Source: Planococcus sp. ISL-110 (GTDB lineage: Bacteria > Bacillota > Bacilli > Bacillales_A > Planococcaceae). From it: DNA of 64,000 nt. Position 1 is the first letter of the stretch. The number at the start of each line of letters is the position of its first letter. Under the pieces are notes generated by a model that was not told where the DNA came from, searched no databases, and saw nothing but the letters and a program-made list of their open reading frames with translations. The translations under genes and the position numbers were made by a program. Positions 16,112-24,453 of this stretch are shown here, piece after piece. The stretch lies in NCBI RefSeq assembly GCF_018613575.1, contig NZ_JAGGPX010000008.1:49618-113617 (forward strand). The letters are read 5' to 3'.

Positions 16112-16694
16112 GTATCAGCACACCTCGATGTATTGCTACCCCAGAACCGATGTATTGATGAATCTGTTCGATGTGCAGAATGAAGAAAAACTGAAGAAAC
16201 TCGAGAAGGTTTACTCTTTGCTCCGTCTCTCGGAACTGCAGATACATAAACCGGCAGATCCCCTGGATGTTCAAGCATTTCTGGCCATTCATCAATATCT
16301 GCTTCAGGATGTCTATCCGTTTGCTGGAGAACTGAGGAAAGAAATGATTTCCAAAGGTTCTTCTTCTTTTGCTCACCCGAAACATATTGAGGTGCATCTG
16401 CTGAAAATTTTTGGTGAATTGAAAGCAGAGAATTACCTAAAGAGATTGCCGCGAAATCAGCTGATTTCACGGCTTGCTTATTTTTTGTCGGAATTGAATG
16501 CTTTACATCCTTTTCGGGAAGGCAATGGGCGCAGTATCCGGGAATTCGCACGACAGCTTTTAGTGAACGCCGGTTACCGGCTGGACTGGGAAAAAGTGCG
16601 GGAGCCTGCAGAGATTATCAACGCTTTTGTTGACTCGTTCAATAAGGACAACAATCGTCTGGAAAGGCTGTTGGATGAAATCATCACTCCATGA
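16104..16694 (+). CDS. Fic family adenylyltransferase toxin
   Basis: This is a 196-residue Fic protein. The catalytic loop HPFREGNGR (residues 135-143) is a perfect HPFx(D/E)GNGR motif. The beta-flap region YPFAGELRKEMISKGSSSF and the N-terminal YCYPRTDVLMNLF are typical of VbhT/Fic toxins. It should transfer AMP from ATP to target proteins; GyrB and ParE are known targets of related VbhT/FicT toxins. The intact motif and adjacent antitoxin indicate a functional class I Fic module. Start ATG 16104 overlaps the antitoxin stop. Confidence 0.9.
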   Translation: MSKYQHTSMYCYPRTDVLMNLFDVQNEEKLKKLEKVYSLLRLSELQIHKPADPLDVQAFLAIHQYLLQDVYPFAGELRKEMISKGSSSFAHPKHIEVHLLKIFGELKAENYLKRLPRNQLISRLAYFLSELNALHPFREGNGRSIREFARQLLVNAGYRLDWEKVREPAEIINAFVDSFNKDNNRLERLLDEIITP

Positions 16695-16738
16695 AAATGC
16701 CAGCTGCTCGGAGAGCGCTGGCATTTTCTGTTTTTTTA
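16695..16738 (+). terminator. Terminator after fic
   Basis: AAAATGCCAGC pairs with GCTGGCATTTT around a loop, then CTGTTTTTTT. Confidence 0.82.
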
Positions 16739-17539
16739 CGATATAGAATGCTTCTGAAGCCAGTCGATTCCGAATTTAACCAGAGGTTCCATTTCCACGA
16801 GGCGGGTTTGGGCTTGCCCTAGCAGGCCCTCAGAAATGCCGCCCGGAAAGGCTTTGGCGATTTCCGGAAAACGATCCGAATCCATTTCCACACAATCATA
16901 TATTTGCCATACTCGCTGTCCGTCCTTCAAAATTGCTGCTCCCTGCGGGAAAGTAGAGCGGTTTTCCTGAACAAACTCAGCATAGTGGAGAGCCGTGCAC
17001 GAATCAAAGCCGACACCAATAAACAAGATTTTCACGTTAGCTTGCAGCATTTTTGCGAGCGGCGATTTTTTTCCGAAAGAATCATCTATAGGCTGTTCAC
17101 TCATCCAGTCGGCTGCCTGGTTCCCCCATGCGATAAAGGAATGCGAAGGGTGGGGGCTTCGGATGGCCGCGGGATGGCGATGGAAGCATTCTGCGATTTT
17201 GCCCATCCCACGCAATCCGCTTAAGTGGGGATCGAAGGCAGGGAGCTGTTCACGGATCGGCTGGTGCCAATTTTCGGGAACCGGTGGCTCCATCCAATAA
17301 AAAGGGTCTGAGTTGTCCACAGACTGGGCGGGCATGACTAAGGTGCCGGTTTCAGTAATGGTTTCCATTAAAGCTTCTACGACCGCTTGAGCGCCTCCAG
17401 CGATCCATCCCATGGACTTCAGGGAAGAATGGACCATTACCGCGTCTCCTGAAGCAATGCCAAGCTGCCAAAGTTGGCGCTTTAAGGTCGCTTTTGATTG
17501 GAATTGGGGTGTGTTTAAAATATTCAATAACTCTGACAT
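16736..17539 (-). CDS. AAC(3)-family N-acetyltransferase
   Basis: This is a 267-residue member of the aminoglycoside 3-N-acetyltransferase superfamily, similar in type to Bacillus YokD. Family motifs are VMVHSSLKSMGWIAGGAQAV near the N-terminus, TLVMPAQS, and HPSHSFIAWGNQA with the catalytic-type histidine. GVGFDSCTALHYAE is near the C-terminal third. Chromosomal members of this family often have no proven role in resistance, so aminoglycoside acetylation is only a possibility. The start at 17539 is supported by GGAGGG six bases upstream. Confidence 0.85.
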   Translation of the reverse strand: MSELLNILNTPQFQSKATLKRQLWQLGIASGDAVMVHSSLKSMGWIAGGAQAVVEALMETITETGTLVMPAQSVDNSDPFYWMEPPVPENWHQPIREQLPAFDPHLSGLRGMGKIAECFHRHPAAIRSPHPSHSFIAWGNQAADWMSEQPIDDSFGKKSPLAKMLQANVKILFIGVGFDSCTALHYAEFVQENRSTFPQGAAILKDGQRVWQIYDCVEMDSDRFPEIAKAFPGGISEGLLGQAQTRLVEMEPLVKFGIDWLQKHSIS

Positions 17540-17632
17540 AAAGTATCCCTCCAATTTCATTATATTATAAAGGAAAGCCTGCTGTTTTGGGAAACCCCTG
17601 CTGACAGGGCAATAGAGAAAGGGATGATGGCA

Positions 17633-18109
17633 ATGGAAGCAAGACCGATGAAAGAATCAAGAACAATCCAGACAAAGTTGGTGCTCCCACCGGACACCAA
17701 TCACATGGATTCCATATTCGGCGGCAAGGTATTGGCCTATATCGATGAAATTGCAGGAATCACGGCAATGAAGCATGCACGCCGCCAAGTAGTGGTGACG
17801 GCATCAATCGATTCGGTGGATTTCCTGTCTTCTGCACGTGTCGGAGATGTGTTGGAACTGGAAGCGAATGTCACTTCAACCGGACGGACTTCCATGGAAG
17901 TTTATGTTCGGGTAAAATCGAAGAACCTGCAAACAGGCGAAGAAAAGCTGACGACGGAATCATTTCTGACGATGGTCGCGATGGGAGACGATGGAAAGCC
18001 GACTCCTGTACCGCCTGTTTTGGCAGAATCCGAAGGCGAAAAGCGGTTTTTTGAAACAGCACCTGCCAGACGTGAACACCGGAAAATGAGAGTGAAGACA
18101 CCAAGATAA
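17633..18109 (+). CDS. Acyl-CoA thioesterase (hotdog fold, YkhA-like)
   Basis: This is a 158-residue (from ATG 17633) acyl-CoA hydrolase of the YciA/YkhA/BACH type. The family motif PDTNHMDSIFGGKVLAYIDEIAGITAMKHA carries the catalytic Asn and Asp positions. VVTASIDSVDFLSSARVGDVLEL follows. ATG codons at 17624 and 17627 are alternatives; 17633 has the best spacing to GAGAAAGGG. It likely hydrolyses medium or long acyl-CoAs. The C-terminal tail is basic. Confidence 0.88.
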   Translation: MEARPMKESRTIQTKLVLPPDTNHMDSIFGGKVLAYIDEIAGITAMKHARRQVVVTASIDSVDFLSSARVGDVLELEANVTSTGRTSMEVYVRVKSKNLQTGEEKLTTESFLTMVAMGDDGKPTPVPPVLAESEGEKRFFETAPARREHRKMRVKTPR

Positions 18110-18113
18110 TAGC

Positions 18114-18150
18114 AAAAGGTGCATGGAATAACATCCATGCACCTTTTTTT
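18114..18150 (+). terminator. Terminator between thioesterase and DUF421 genes
   Basis: AGGTGCATGGA and TCCATGCACCT form a stem with a short loop, followed by seven T. Confidence 0.85.
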
Positions 18151-18161
18151 ATTGGAAAGTA

Positions 18162-18677
18162 TTATATGACCGATTCATCTCCCGAATTCACGTTTTTCAT
18201 AGAATTGCCCGTTTCACTGCTGATGATTGATAGGCTACCGTCCGTCTCCAAGACAACTGCTTTTACTTTGTCGGTGGAACCAAAGCCAGTGTTGCGGATG
18301 GCCTGTAGGATTTCGCTTTCCTTGATCCGTTCCTTTTTCATGGCGCTTCTCACAAATTGTCCGTCCAGAAACAGCAGGCGGGGTTCTGATTTGATAATGT
18401 CATTGAACCAATCGGAATGGACAGAAAGAAGAGTGATAAAATACTGTAAAAATATCAATAGAGCAAATGCGGTCAATCCTTCAAGCAAGGTGATATTATT
18501 GTCCAGTAAAACCGTAGCTAGTGTCGAACCTAAAGCCACGGTTACAACTAGGTCAAAGGCGTTCAATTTGGTTAATGTCCGTTTGCCTGAAATACGCAGG
18601 AAAATGACTAATCCCACGTACGCAAGAAATCCGACAGTCACGATTCTTATAAAACTATCAAAAGTAATTTCAAACAT
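18162..18677 (-). CDS. DUF421 domain membrane protein (YetF family)
   Basis: This is a 171-residue protein with three N-terminal membrane helices (to about residue 80). The conserved DUF421 motif LRISGKRTLTKLNAFDLVVTVALGS is followed by a small cytoplasmic domain (EPRLLFLDGQFVRSAMKKERI). The family is common in Bacillus and sporeformers; its function is unknown. AAAAGGAGGACTAAA precedes ATG 18677. Sites resembling DnaA boxes begin about 35 bases upstream of its start. Confidence 0.87.
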   Translation of the reverse strand: MFEITFDSFIRIVTVGFLAYVGLVIFLRISGKRTLTKLNAFDLVVTVALGSTLATVLLDNNITLLEGLTAFALLIFLQYFITLLSVHSDWFNDIIKSEPRLLFLDGQFVRSAMKKERIKESEILQAIRNTGFGSTDKVKAVVLETDGSLSIISSETGNSMKNVNSGDESVI

Positions 18678-18712
18678 TTTAGTCCTCCTTTTATTCAAAG
18701 ATTTTAATGAAG

Positions 18713-18902
18713 TTATCCACATGTTGATAACTTTTGTTTATGCAAGAATATCAATAAAATCCAAACATCTTATCCACATAGCACACAAAAATGGCGTATT
18801 TACTGTGCATAAAGGGGAGAGATGTAGAGAGTTTTACCTGTGAACCGATGGTTGGTGTGTTTATCCTGCTGTTCTTTATGATTCCCTCTAGAGTTATCAA
18901 CA
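18713..18902. promoter_or_regulatory. Cluster of DnaA-box-like sites in an intergenic region
   Basis: Two perfect TTATCCACA boxes are at 18713-18721 and 18770-18778. One-mismatch TTATCAACA boxes are at 18722-18730 (minus strand, directly abutting the first) and 18894-18902. The 320-base region between the DUF421 gene and the small membrane gene contains no other credible gene. The sites could titrate DnaA or place the flanking genes under DnaA control. Confidence 0.55.
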
Positions 18903-18997
18903 AACATGAATCAAGCAAAAATGACAGTGGAAAGGATTGGCGTTTTCCATAAAGGGAATAGTATTAGATAACTTATGTTCAACGGGGAGCGATCAAC

Positions 18998-19219
18998 ATG
19001 GAATCTTTCCAGAAACTGATCCGTTATGCCGGCTTGCTGGTGTTTGTTGTAGGAGTGTTGCTGTCTATTTTGACCCTCATCAATTTTATCTTCAATTTGA
19101 CCAATACGCTATGGCTTCAGATTTACTTTATTCGACTGTATTTATTTTTTGTGGTATCAGGAATTCTGATTTATATTCTCATTACCTTCCGAAGAAAAGA
19201 AAAAGAAAAAAAGGAGTAG
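18998..19219 (+). CDS. Small two-helix membrane protein
   Basis: This 73-residue protein has two membrane segments (about residues 10-35 and 40-63) and a very basic C-terminal tail (RRKEKEKKE). GGGGAGCG precedes the ATG. I do not recognise the family. The stop codon lies inside the stem of the following terminator. It is probably monocistronic. Coding status is supported by the ribosome site, topology and terminator placement. Confidence 0.65.
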   Translation: MESFQKLIRYAGLLVFVVGVLLSILTLINFIFNLTNTLWLQIYFIRLYLFFVVSGILIYILITFRRKEKEKKE

Positions 19220-19238
19220 CCGCGGCTACTCCTTTTTG
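19207..19238. terminator. Compact terminator overlapping a stop codon
   Basis: AAAAAGGAGTAGCC and GGCTACTCCTTTTT form a 14-bp stem around GC. It has U-runs on both sides, so it may also serve the convergent SEC-C gene. Confidence 0.85.
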
Positions 19239-19291
19239 CTGCTTCAAAGGCCTTAAGGGAAGAACAAATCCCCCTTCGGACTGAGTGAAGT

Positions 19292-20311
19292 TTATTTTTT
19301 GGCTAACAATTCTTCGAAATAAGTGCCAAACTCTTTTGAACGCTTCAAAATCGTACTTGAAGAAACACCGAATTTTTCGCTTAAGTCTTTTGCAGCAAGC
19401 ATCGGACCTTTGATCAGTTCGTGATCCTGCAGGAATCTCCAATATCCGGCAACAAGAGCTTCCGGTTTTTGGACAGTTGGCTGCTGGCTGACAAGGTAGC
19501 TGTTTAGGATGCTGGTGATGTTGCTGATTGTCTCTTCATCAAAATCAGCCTGCTCGATATGCTTATCGAGTTCTGCCATAACTGAATCATGTTCTGGAGA
19601 GAGCTGGATACTTTCTTCTACACTTCCAGTCGAATACTTGACGATTTGTTCAACAACCGCTAAGTAATTGTCGCGCAGGTAGCTTTCGTCCTGTGAAGCA
19701 TTTTCAGCAGCAATTTGTGCTTTCAGCTGCTCAAAGAACGGTTTGAACTCACCGACAACCGTCAAATAGCCGTTAAGGAACAAGACACCTTTTTCTCCAA
19801 CACGGGAATCTGGAAGAAGGATTGCCAGCAAGCCTTGTCCATTTTCCATATCTGTTGGCGGCTGATCGGCCATTTGGAGCGTTTCACCCGTAAAGATATC
19901 TGTGAACTGAGCCGTTTCTGTATTGCCTTCGATGTATTGTCCAAGGAATACTTTTACGTCTTTCCAGTTTTCAAGCACTTCTTTAGTTGAAGGGCGTTGA
20001 GCAATCTCGATTTGTTTAGCTAAAAAGTCTTCCCATAGTTCCGGTTTTTTCATGAACAGGAAATTCTCGATAACGAATGCCTGCGCATCGTTTTCAGCCA
20101 TTGACTGCATTAAGCGCGGCTGCCACTCCTGTTGAAGTTCACGGAAATCCTCAAGTTGCTCCTGATTCGGGTTTTCCGAGAAGAACTGTTGGCGTACTTT
20201 GAACAGTTCTTCATTCACCAAATCATTGATGGACACAGTTTGCTGTTTCCCGTGACATTTCTTGTATTTTTTGCCGCTGCCGCATGGGCATGGATCATTT
20301 CTTCCTACCAT
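19292..20311 (-). CDS. SEC-C metal-binding motif protein
   Basis: This 339-residue protein opens with the SEC-C zinc motif [18 protein letters not shown], as at the C-terminus of SecA. The rest is a helical, acidic region without signal peptide or membrane segment. The C-terminus ([29 protein letters not shown]) resembles a helix-turn-helix, so DNA or RNA binding is possible; this is inference. The ATG at 20311 has AGGTG upstream. Function is unknown. Confidence 0.8.
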   Translation of the reverse strand: MVGRNDPCPCGSGKKYKKCHGKQQTVSINDLVNEELFKVRQQFFSENPNQEQLEDFRELQQEWQPRLMQSMAENDAQAFVIENFLFMKKPELWEDFLAKQIEIAQRPSTKEVLENWKDVKVFLGQYIEGNTETAQFTDIFTGETLQMADQPPTDMENGQGLLAILLPDSRVGEKGVLFLNGYLTVVGEFKPFFEQLKAQIAAENASQDESYLRDNYLAVVEQIVKYSTGSVEESIQLSPEHDSVMAELDKHIEQADFDEETISNITSILNSYLVSQQPTVQKPEALVAGYWRFLQDHELIKGPMLAAKDLSEKFGVSSSTILKRSKEFGTYFEELLAKK

Positions 20312-20571
20312 TCCAATCACCTACATTTTTTATTGAGTGTAACATAAAATTGCACTACGCTCAAAAGTCTGACGATTCAGACGCCGATGGAGCCTATAGA
20401 AAAGAGTTGCGTAGGCTGGTAAGGCACTTGGGAAAACAGGTTGCCGATCTTTTCAGCCCGCACGATCATCTAGAAAAATGAGCAACTGAACAGCAAAACC
20501 ATCGAAAGTAGGCACAAAGCAGAAGGCGTATTATAATAAAATGAAATGAGCAAGGAGCAGGAGGGGACAAT

Positions 20572-21105
20572 GTGTTTGAAGATCCGGTAAAAGAATCGAT
20601 TTCCTGGATGCGGGTCATCTTTTTGACAGTGCTTATTGTCCTGATGTCCCGGCATTTCCTGTTTGAACCCGTAGCCGTTCATGGCGAATCCATGATGCCT
20701 ACGTTCGAAGACGATGACAAAGTCATGCTGGTGAAGATTTATGCGATAGAAAATTTTGATATGATCGTATTCACAGCACCAACTGGAGTGAATTTCATCA
20801 AGCGGGTGATTGGGGTTCCGGGTGACCGCATTTCCATGGAAGATGATCAATTATATGTGAATGGCAAGGCCGAAGCTGAGCCTTATTTGGATAAGAACCG
20901 CGAAATAGCAGAGCAGCAGGACCTTGCCCGGCTGACTGAGGATTTTCAGGAATTTACTGTACCTGCTGAATCCTATTATGTATTGGGGGATAACCGTTTA
21001 AACAGCATGGATTCCAGAGTTTTAGGTTTTATTTCCCAAGACTCCATCGTAGGTGAAGTGAAAATCAGGCTTTCTCCTCTAGATCATGTTGGGATTGTGG
21101 AATAA
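20572..21105 (+). CDS. Signal peptidase I
   Basis: This is a 177-residue type I signal peptidase, of Bacillus SipS/SipT size. One N-terminal membrane helix (about residues 12-28) is followed by the nucleophile Ser40 (VHGESMMPTF) and the general-base Lys77 (GVNFIKRVIGVPGDRI). The box YYVLGDNRLNSMDSRVLGFI is also present. The start is GTG 20572 with GGAGGGGACAAT upstream. It removes signal peptides from exported preproteins at the outer membrane face. A strong terminator follows. Confidence 0.93.
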   Translation: MFEDPVKESISWMRVIFLTVLIVLMSRHFLFEPVAVHGESMMPTFEDDDKVMLVKIYAIENFDMIVFTAPTGVNFIKRVIGVPGDRISMEDDQLYVNGKAEAEPYLDKNREIAEQQDLARLTEDFQEFTVPAESYYVLGDNRLNSMDSRVLGFISQDSIVGEVKIRLSPLDHVGIVE

Positions 21106-21130
21106 AGAAAAACAGTTAACTACTCGGAAA

Positions 21131-21176
21131 CGCAAAAAGACAGCTACCCTAAAGTTGGGCAGCTGTCTTTTTGCGA
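21131..21176. terminator. Bidirectional terminator
   Basis: CGCAAAAAGACAGCT and AGCTGTCTTTTTGCG form a long stem between the convergent signal peptidase and aminotransferase genes. Confidence 0.88.
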
Positions 21177-21177
21177 T

Positions 21178-22341
21178 TTAAAATAAGTTTAGTTTATCGA
21201 TCCGGTCTATTGCTTCGATGATACGGGTTTCATCAACCAATAATCCGACACGGACAAACCCTTCTCCGCCATCGCCAAATCCACTGCCGGCAGCAACGGA
21301 AATATCTGCTTTCTCCAGAAGAAAGTCAGCAAATTCTACACTTGAAAATCCTTTAGGAACTGGCAGCCAGGAAAAGAACGAACCCTGCGGTGCGTCAATT
21401 TCCCAGCCAATGCGTGAGCATTCTGCAACGAGGACATTTCGGCGGTTCTCATAAAGGTCCACCAGCTCATCCACGCAATGCTGATCAGCATTCAGTGCTT
21501 CGGCTGCAGCCAGTTGGACCGCGGGGAATAAGCCGGCGAACAAATGGTCCTGGATCAAGTTCAGCGCTTCAATCATTTTGGAGTTGCCAACAGCAAATCC
21601 GATGCGCCAGCCAGCCATATTATAGGTTTTCGATAAGGTATACATCTCGATGCCGACTTCTTTGGCTCCTTCGGATTGTAGGAAACTTACCGGTTTTTTT
21701 CCTTCGTATCCGACAGCACCATAAGCGAAATCATGAACAACAGCAATGCCGTTGTCTTTTGCAAAAGCGACAGTCTCATCAAAAAACTCTTTACTCGCCA
21801 CGGCACCTGTCGGATTGTTCGGGTAGTTGAGGTACATGAGCTTAGCCTGTGATCGGACGGACTCCGGCAGCTCACTGTAATTCGGCAAATAGCCATTTAC
21901 CGGATCCAGACGCATCAGCTCATAGCCGATGTCGGCAAGCGGGGCGCCGGACAGGTAATCAGGGTAGCCAGGGTCCGGCAGCAGCAAGAGGTCCTGAGGA
22001 TTCAGCAATGCCAGTGGCAATTCGACAAGGCCGATTTTTGTTCCTGCCAAGATGGCCACTTCAAGATCGGGATCGATATCGACGCCGTATTCGCGTTTGT
22101 AGAAATCCACTGCAGCCTGGCGCAGTTCAGCAATGCCGCGAAAAGGCGAATACTTATGGGTTTTGGGATCGGCCGCAGCCGTTTGCAGCGCTTTGATGAT
22201 GTGGCCAGGCGTCGGCTGATCGGGATTGCCTTGGCCAAGGTTGATGACATCGCGCCCTTCAGCGATGGCTTTACTCGTTTTGGCAACGAGTGAAGCAAAA
22301 AATTGTGGGGGCAGGTTTTGCAGGCGATTTGAAAATTCCAT
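21178..22341 (-). CDS. mtnE: PLP-dependent aminotransferase, MtnE-like
   Basis: This is a 387-residue fold-type I class I/II aminotransferase. Visible motifs are INLGQGNPDQPTPGHI near the N-terminus, MYLNYPNNPTGAVAS, DFAYGAVGYEG and the PLP lysine in YTLSKTYNMAGWRIGFAVG. ATG 22341 has CAAGGAGAATCTC upstream. It is divergent from a nitrilase-family gene; in Bacillus subtilis the MtnE/MtnU pair is likewise adjacent, and a methionine importer follows here. The likely role is transamination of ketomethylthiobutyrate to methionine. LL-diaminopimelate aminotransferase-like enzymes look similar, so the specific name is tentative. Confidence 0.78.
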   Translation of the reverse strand: MEFSNRLQNLPPQFFASLVAKTSKAIAEGRDVINLGQGNPDQPTPGHIIKALQTAAADPKTHKYSPFRGIAELRQAAVDFYKREYGVDIDPDLEVAILAGTKIGLVELPLALLNPQDLLLLPDPGYPDYLSGAPLADIGYELMRLDPVNGYLPNYSELPESVRSQAKLMYLNYPNNPTGAVASKEFFDETVAFAKDNGIAVVHDFAYGAVGYEGKKPVSFLQSEGAKEVGIEMYTLSKTYNMAGWRIGFAVGNSKMIEALNLIQDHLFAGLFPAVQLAAAEALNADQHCVDELVDLYENRRNVLVAECSRIGWEIDAPQGSFFSWLPVPKGFSSVEFADFLLEKADISVAAGSGFGDGGEGFVRVGLLVDETRIIEAIDRIDKLNLF

Positions 22342-22426
22342 GAGATTCTCCTTGTTTTCGAAATAATTGCACATCTAACCCAAATCTTATAGAGTTTAAG
22401 TTAACTTGTCTACTGGAGGAGAAAAT

Positions 22427-23230
22427 ATGAAAATTGCATGCGTACAGATGGATATCGCTTTTGGAGAACCGGAACTGAATTATCAGCGGGTCATGGACTA
22501 TTTAAGGGAAGCAGCCGAAGGTGGAGCGGAAACCATCGTTCTGCCTGAAATGTGGAATACGGGATATGCATTGACAGAGCTCGGCACATTGGCAGACAAT
22601 ACAAACCGGACTGTGGAGTTGCTGAAGAGTTTTGCAAAAGAACATAAGGTCAATATTGTCGGTGGCTCTGTTTCAACGGAAAAAAATGGTGGTTTCTATA
22701 ACACGATGTATGTCGTCGATAAAAGCGGCAAGCTCGTTTCAGAATACGATAAAGCACACCGCTTCGGCTTAATGGATGAGCACATCCACCTTGAAGAAGG
22801 CGAATCCCTTGGTACATTCGAGTTGGAAAGTACCGTCTACGGCGGAGTCATTTGCTATGATATCCGTTTTCCTGAGTGGATTCGTGCCCAGGCGCTGAAC
22901 GGCGCAAAACTTATTTTTGTGTCAGCGGAATGGCCGGAAGCCCGGATTGATCATTGGCGCATCCTGCTGCAGGCGCGTGCCATCGAGAACCAATGCTTTA
23001 TCGTTGCGGTGAACCGCATCGGCAGCGATCCGAACAATGAATTTGGCGGCAGCACGATGGTAATTGCCCCCTGGGGAGAAGTTCGTCTGGATATGAAGAA
23101 AGAAGAAGGTGTCGGGTATGTGGAAATCGATTTAGCTGAAGTGGAAGAAGTCCGGAAACGGATACCGGTTTTTGACGACCGCCGTGAGAAGTTGTACGAA
23201 AAGTTCGAAAAGTCGATTGACACTCCGTAA
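22427..23230 (+). CDS. mtnU: Carbon-nitrogen hydrolase (omega-amidase, MtnU-like)
   Basis: This is a 267-residue nitrilase-superfamily enzyme. The catalytic triad is visible: Glu in VLPEMWNTGY, Lys in YDKAHRFGLMDE and Cys in GVICYDIRFPEW. The size and LMDEHIHLEEG region fit omega-amidases that deaminate alpha-ketoglutaramate, made when glutamine is the amino donor in methionine salvage. ACTGGAGGAG precedes ATG 22427. It is divergent from the aminotransferase and directly upstream of a SAM riboswitch. Confidence 0.85.
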   Translation: MKIACVQMDIAFGEPELNYQRVMDYLREAAEGGAETIVLPEMWNTGYALTELGTLADNTNRTVELLKSFAKEHKVNIVGGSVSTEKNGGFYNTMYVVDKSGKLVSEYDKAHRFGLMDEHIHLEEGESLGTFELESTVYGGVICYDIRFPEWIRAQALNGAKLIFVSAEWPEARIDHWRILLQARAIENQCFIVAVNRIGSDPNNEFGGSTMVIAPWGEVRLDMKKEEGVGYVEIDLAEVEEVRKRIPVFDDRREKLYEKFEKSIDTP

Positions 23231-23268
23231 TAATGCCTGTAACATAAAATTCAATCAAATAATATGAA

Positions 23269-23369
23269 CTTATCAAGAGAGACCGAGGGTTAGGCCCTAT
23301 GACGTCCGGCAACCCCCGACTGGGAAGGTGCCAAGTCCTGCGGAACGGAAAAACGTTTCGGAAGATAAG
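23269..23369 (+). ncRNA. SAM-I (S-box) riboswitch aptamer
   Basis: The aptamer is bounded by the P1 arms CTTATC (23269) and GATAAG (to 23369). It contains the conserved AAGAGAG, the GAGGGTTAGGCCC P2 region, CCGGCAACC, AAGGTGCCAA and the P4-like CGGAACGG...CGTTTCG segments. It controls the metNIQ operon starting at 23440: high SAM should favour the downstream terminator. Confidence 0.95.
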
Positions 23370-23388
23370 TCGAGAACTTAAAATTTTC

Positions 23389-23423
23389 GATGTCTCTTTC
23401 TTGATGAAAGAGGCATCTTTTTA
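23389..23423 (+). terminator. Riboswitch-controlled terminator upstream of metN
   Basis: GATGTCTCTTTC pairs with GAAAGAGGCATC (one wobble), followed by TTTTTATT. It is the expression platform of the SAM riboswitch. Confidence 0.88.
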
Positions 23424-23439
23424 TTGCCGGGAGGACGCT

Positions 23440-24453
23440 ATGATACAGATTGAGAAATTGACAAAGACTTACACAACTAAGCATGGCACAGTCACCGGAG
23501 TGGACAATGTTTCACTGGAAGTAGGAAAAGGCGAGATTTTCGGGATTGTCGGCTATTCCGGTGCCGGCAAAAGTTCCCTGATCCGATGCATCAATTTGCT
23601 CGAACGGCCGACCTCGGGCAGCGTTACAGTGGACGGCAAAGATTTGACCCAACTCAATGGGGATCAGCTGAGAAAAGCGCGCTTGAAAATCGGTATGATC
23701 TTCCAGCATTTTTACCTGATCAGCCAAAAGACGGTTTATGACAATATCGCTTTTGCGCTTCGGGCAGCAGGAACTCCTGCAAAAAGCATCAAAACCCGTG
23801 TGGAAGAGCTGTTGGAAATGGTCGGTTTATCCGACAAGCGGGATGTTTATCCAGCCCAGTTGAGCGGCGGCCAAAAGCAGCGCGTCGGCATCGCACGAGC
23901 ACTTGCCAACAATCCGGCCGTGCTGTTGTGCGATGAAGCAACATCCGCACTCGATCCCAATACGACGTTATCCATTTTGCGTTTATTGAAAGACATCAAC
24001 CGTAAATTGAATATCACCATTGTCCTCATAACGCATGAAATGAATGTCGTCAAGGAAATCTGTGACCGGATGGCCGTCATGCAAGGCGGACGCGTTATCG
24101 AAGAAGGCCAGGTTTATGATATTTTTGCTGATCCCCAAAAGGAATTGACCAAGGAATTCATTTCCAGTGTCGTATCATTCAATGTACCAGAGCATATCCT
24201 GAGCGAATTTACGGGTACGCTGGTGAAAGTGCTGTTCAAAGGCGATGTAGCAGGAGAAGGAGTGATTTCCGATATGCTGCAGAATTATCCGGTAAAAGGA
24301 AACTTTTTGCACGGAGCAATCGAGTATATTCAGGAACAACCTCTTGGCATTTTCATCATGGAACTGAAAGGAACTTCAACCGCTGTTATGGACGCATTAA
24401 AGTATATGGAAAGCAGATCAGCAATTGTGGAGGTGATTCCGAATGGGCATTGA
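23440..24453 (+). CDS. metN: Methionine ABC transporter ATP-binding protein
   Basis: This 337-residue ATPase has Walker A (GYSGAGKSS), the Q-loop (GMIFQHFYLISQ), the signature (LSGGQKQR), Walker B (AVLLCDEATSALDP) and the H-loop (ITHEMNVV). The C-terminal ~90 residues form the NIL/ACT-like methionine-sensing domain of MetN. Start ATG 23440 has GGGAGGACGCT upstream; the long open frame before it is the riboswitch leader. It overlaps metI by 11 bases. Confidence 0.95.
   Translation: MIQIEKLTKTYTTKHGTVTGVDNVSLEVGKGEIFGIVGYSGAGKSSLIRCINLLERPTSGSVTVDGKDLTQLNGDQLRKARLKIGMIFQHFYLISQKTVYDNIAFALRAAGTPAKSIKTRVEELLEMVGLSDKRDVYPAQLSGGQKQRVGIARALANNPAVLLCDEATSALDPNTTLSILRLLKDINRKLNITIVLITHEMNVVKEICDRMAVMQGGRVIEEGQVYDIFADPQKELTKEFISSVVSFNVPEHILSEFTGTLVKVLFKGDVAGEGVISDMLQNYPVKGNFLHGAIEYIQEQPLGIFIMELKGTSTAVMDALKYMESRSAIVEVIPNGH

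Noticed and set aside
18166..18843. 225-codon plus-strand frame opposite the DUF421 gene
   Set aside because: It is the complement of a clear DUF421 membrane protein, which has ribosome site, family motif and terminator.
20350..20481. Possible 43-residue protein starting at TTG (hydrophilic, ends HDHLEK)
   Set aside because: No ribosome site and no known family. The composition looks somewhat protein-like, but start and expression cannot be supported.
22342..22426. Second SAM riboswitch for the MtnE/MtnU-like divergent pair
   Set aside because: The 85-base divergent interval is too short and has no S-box blocks; only the metN leader carries one.
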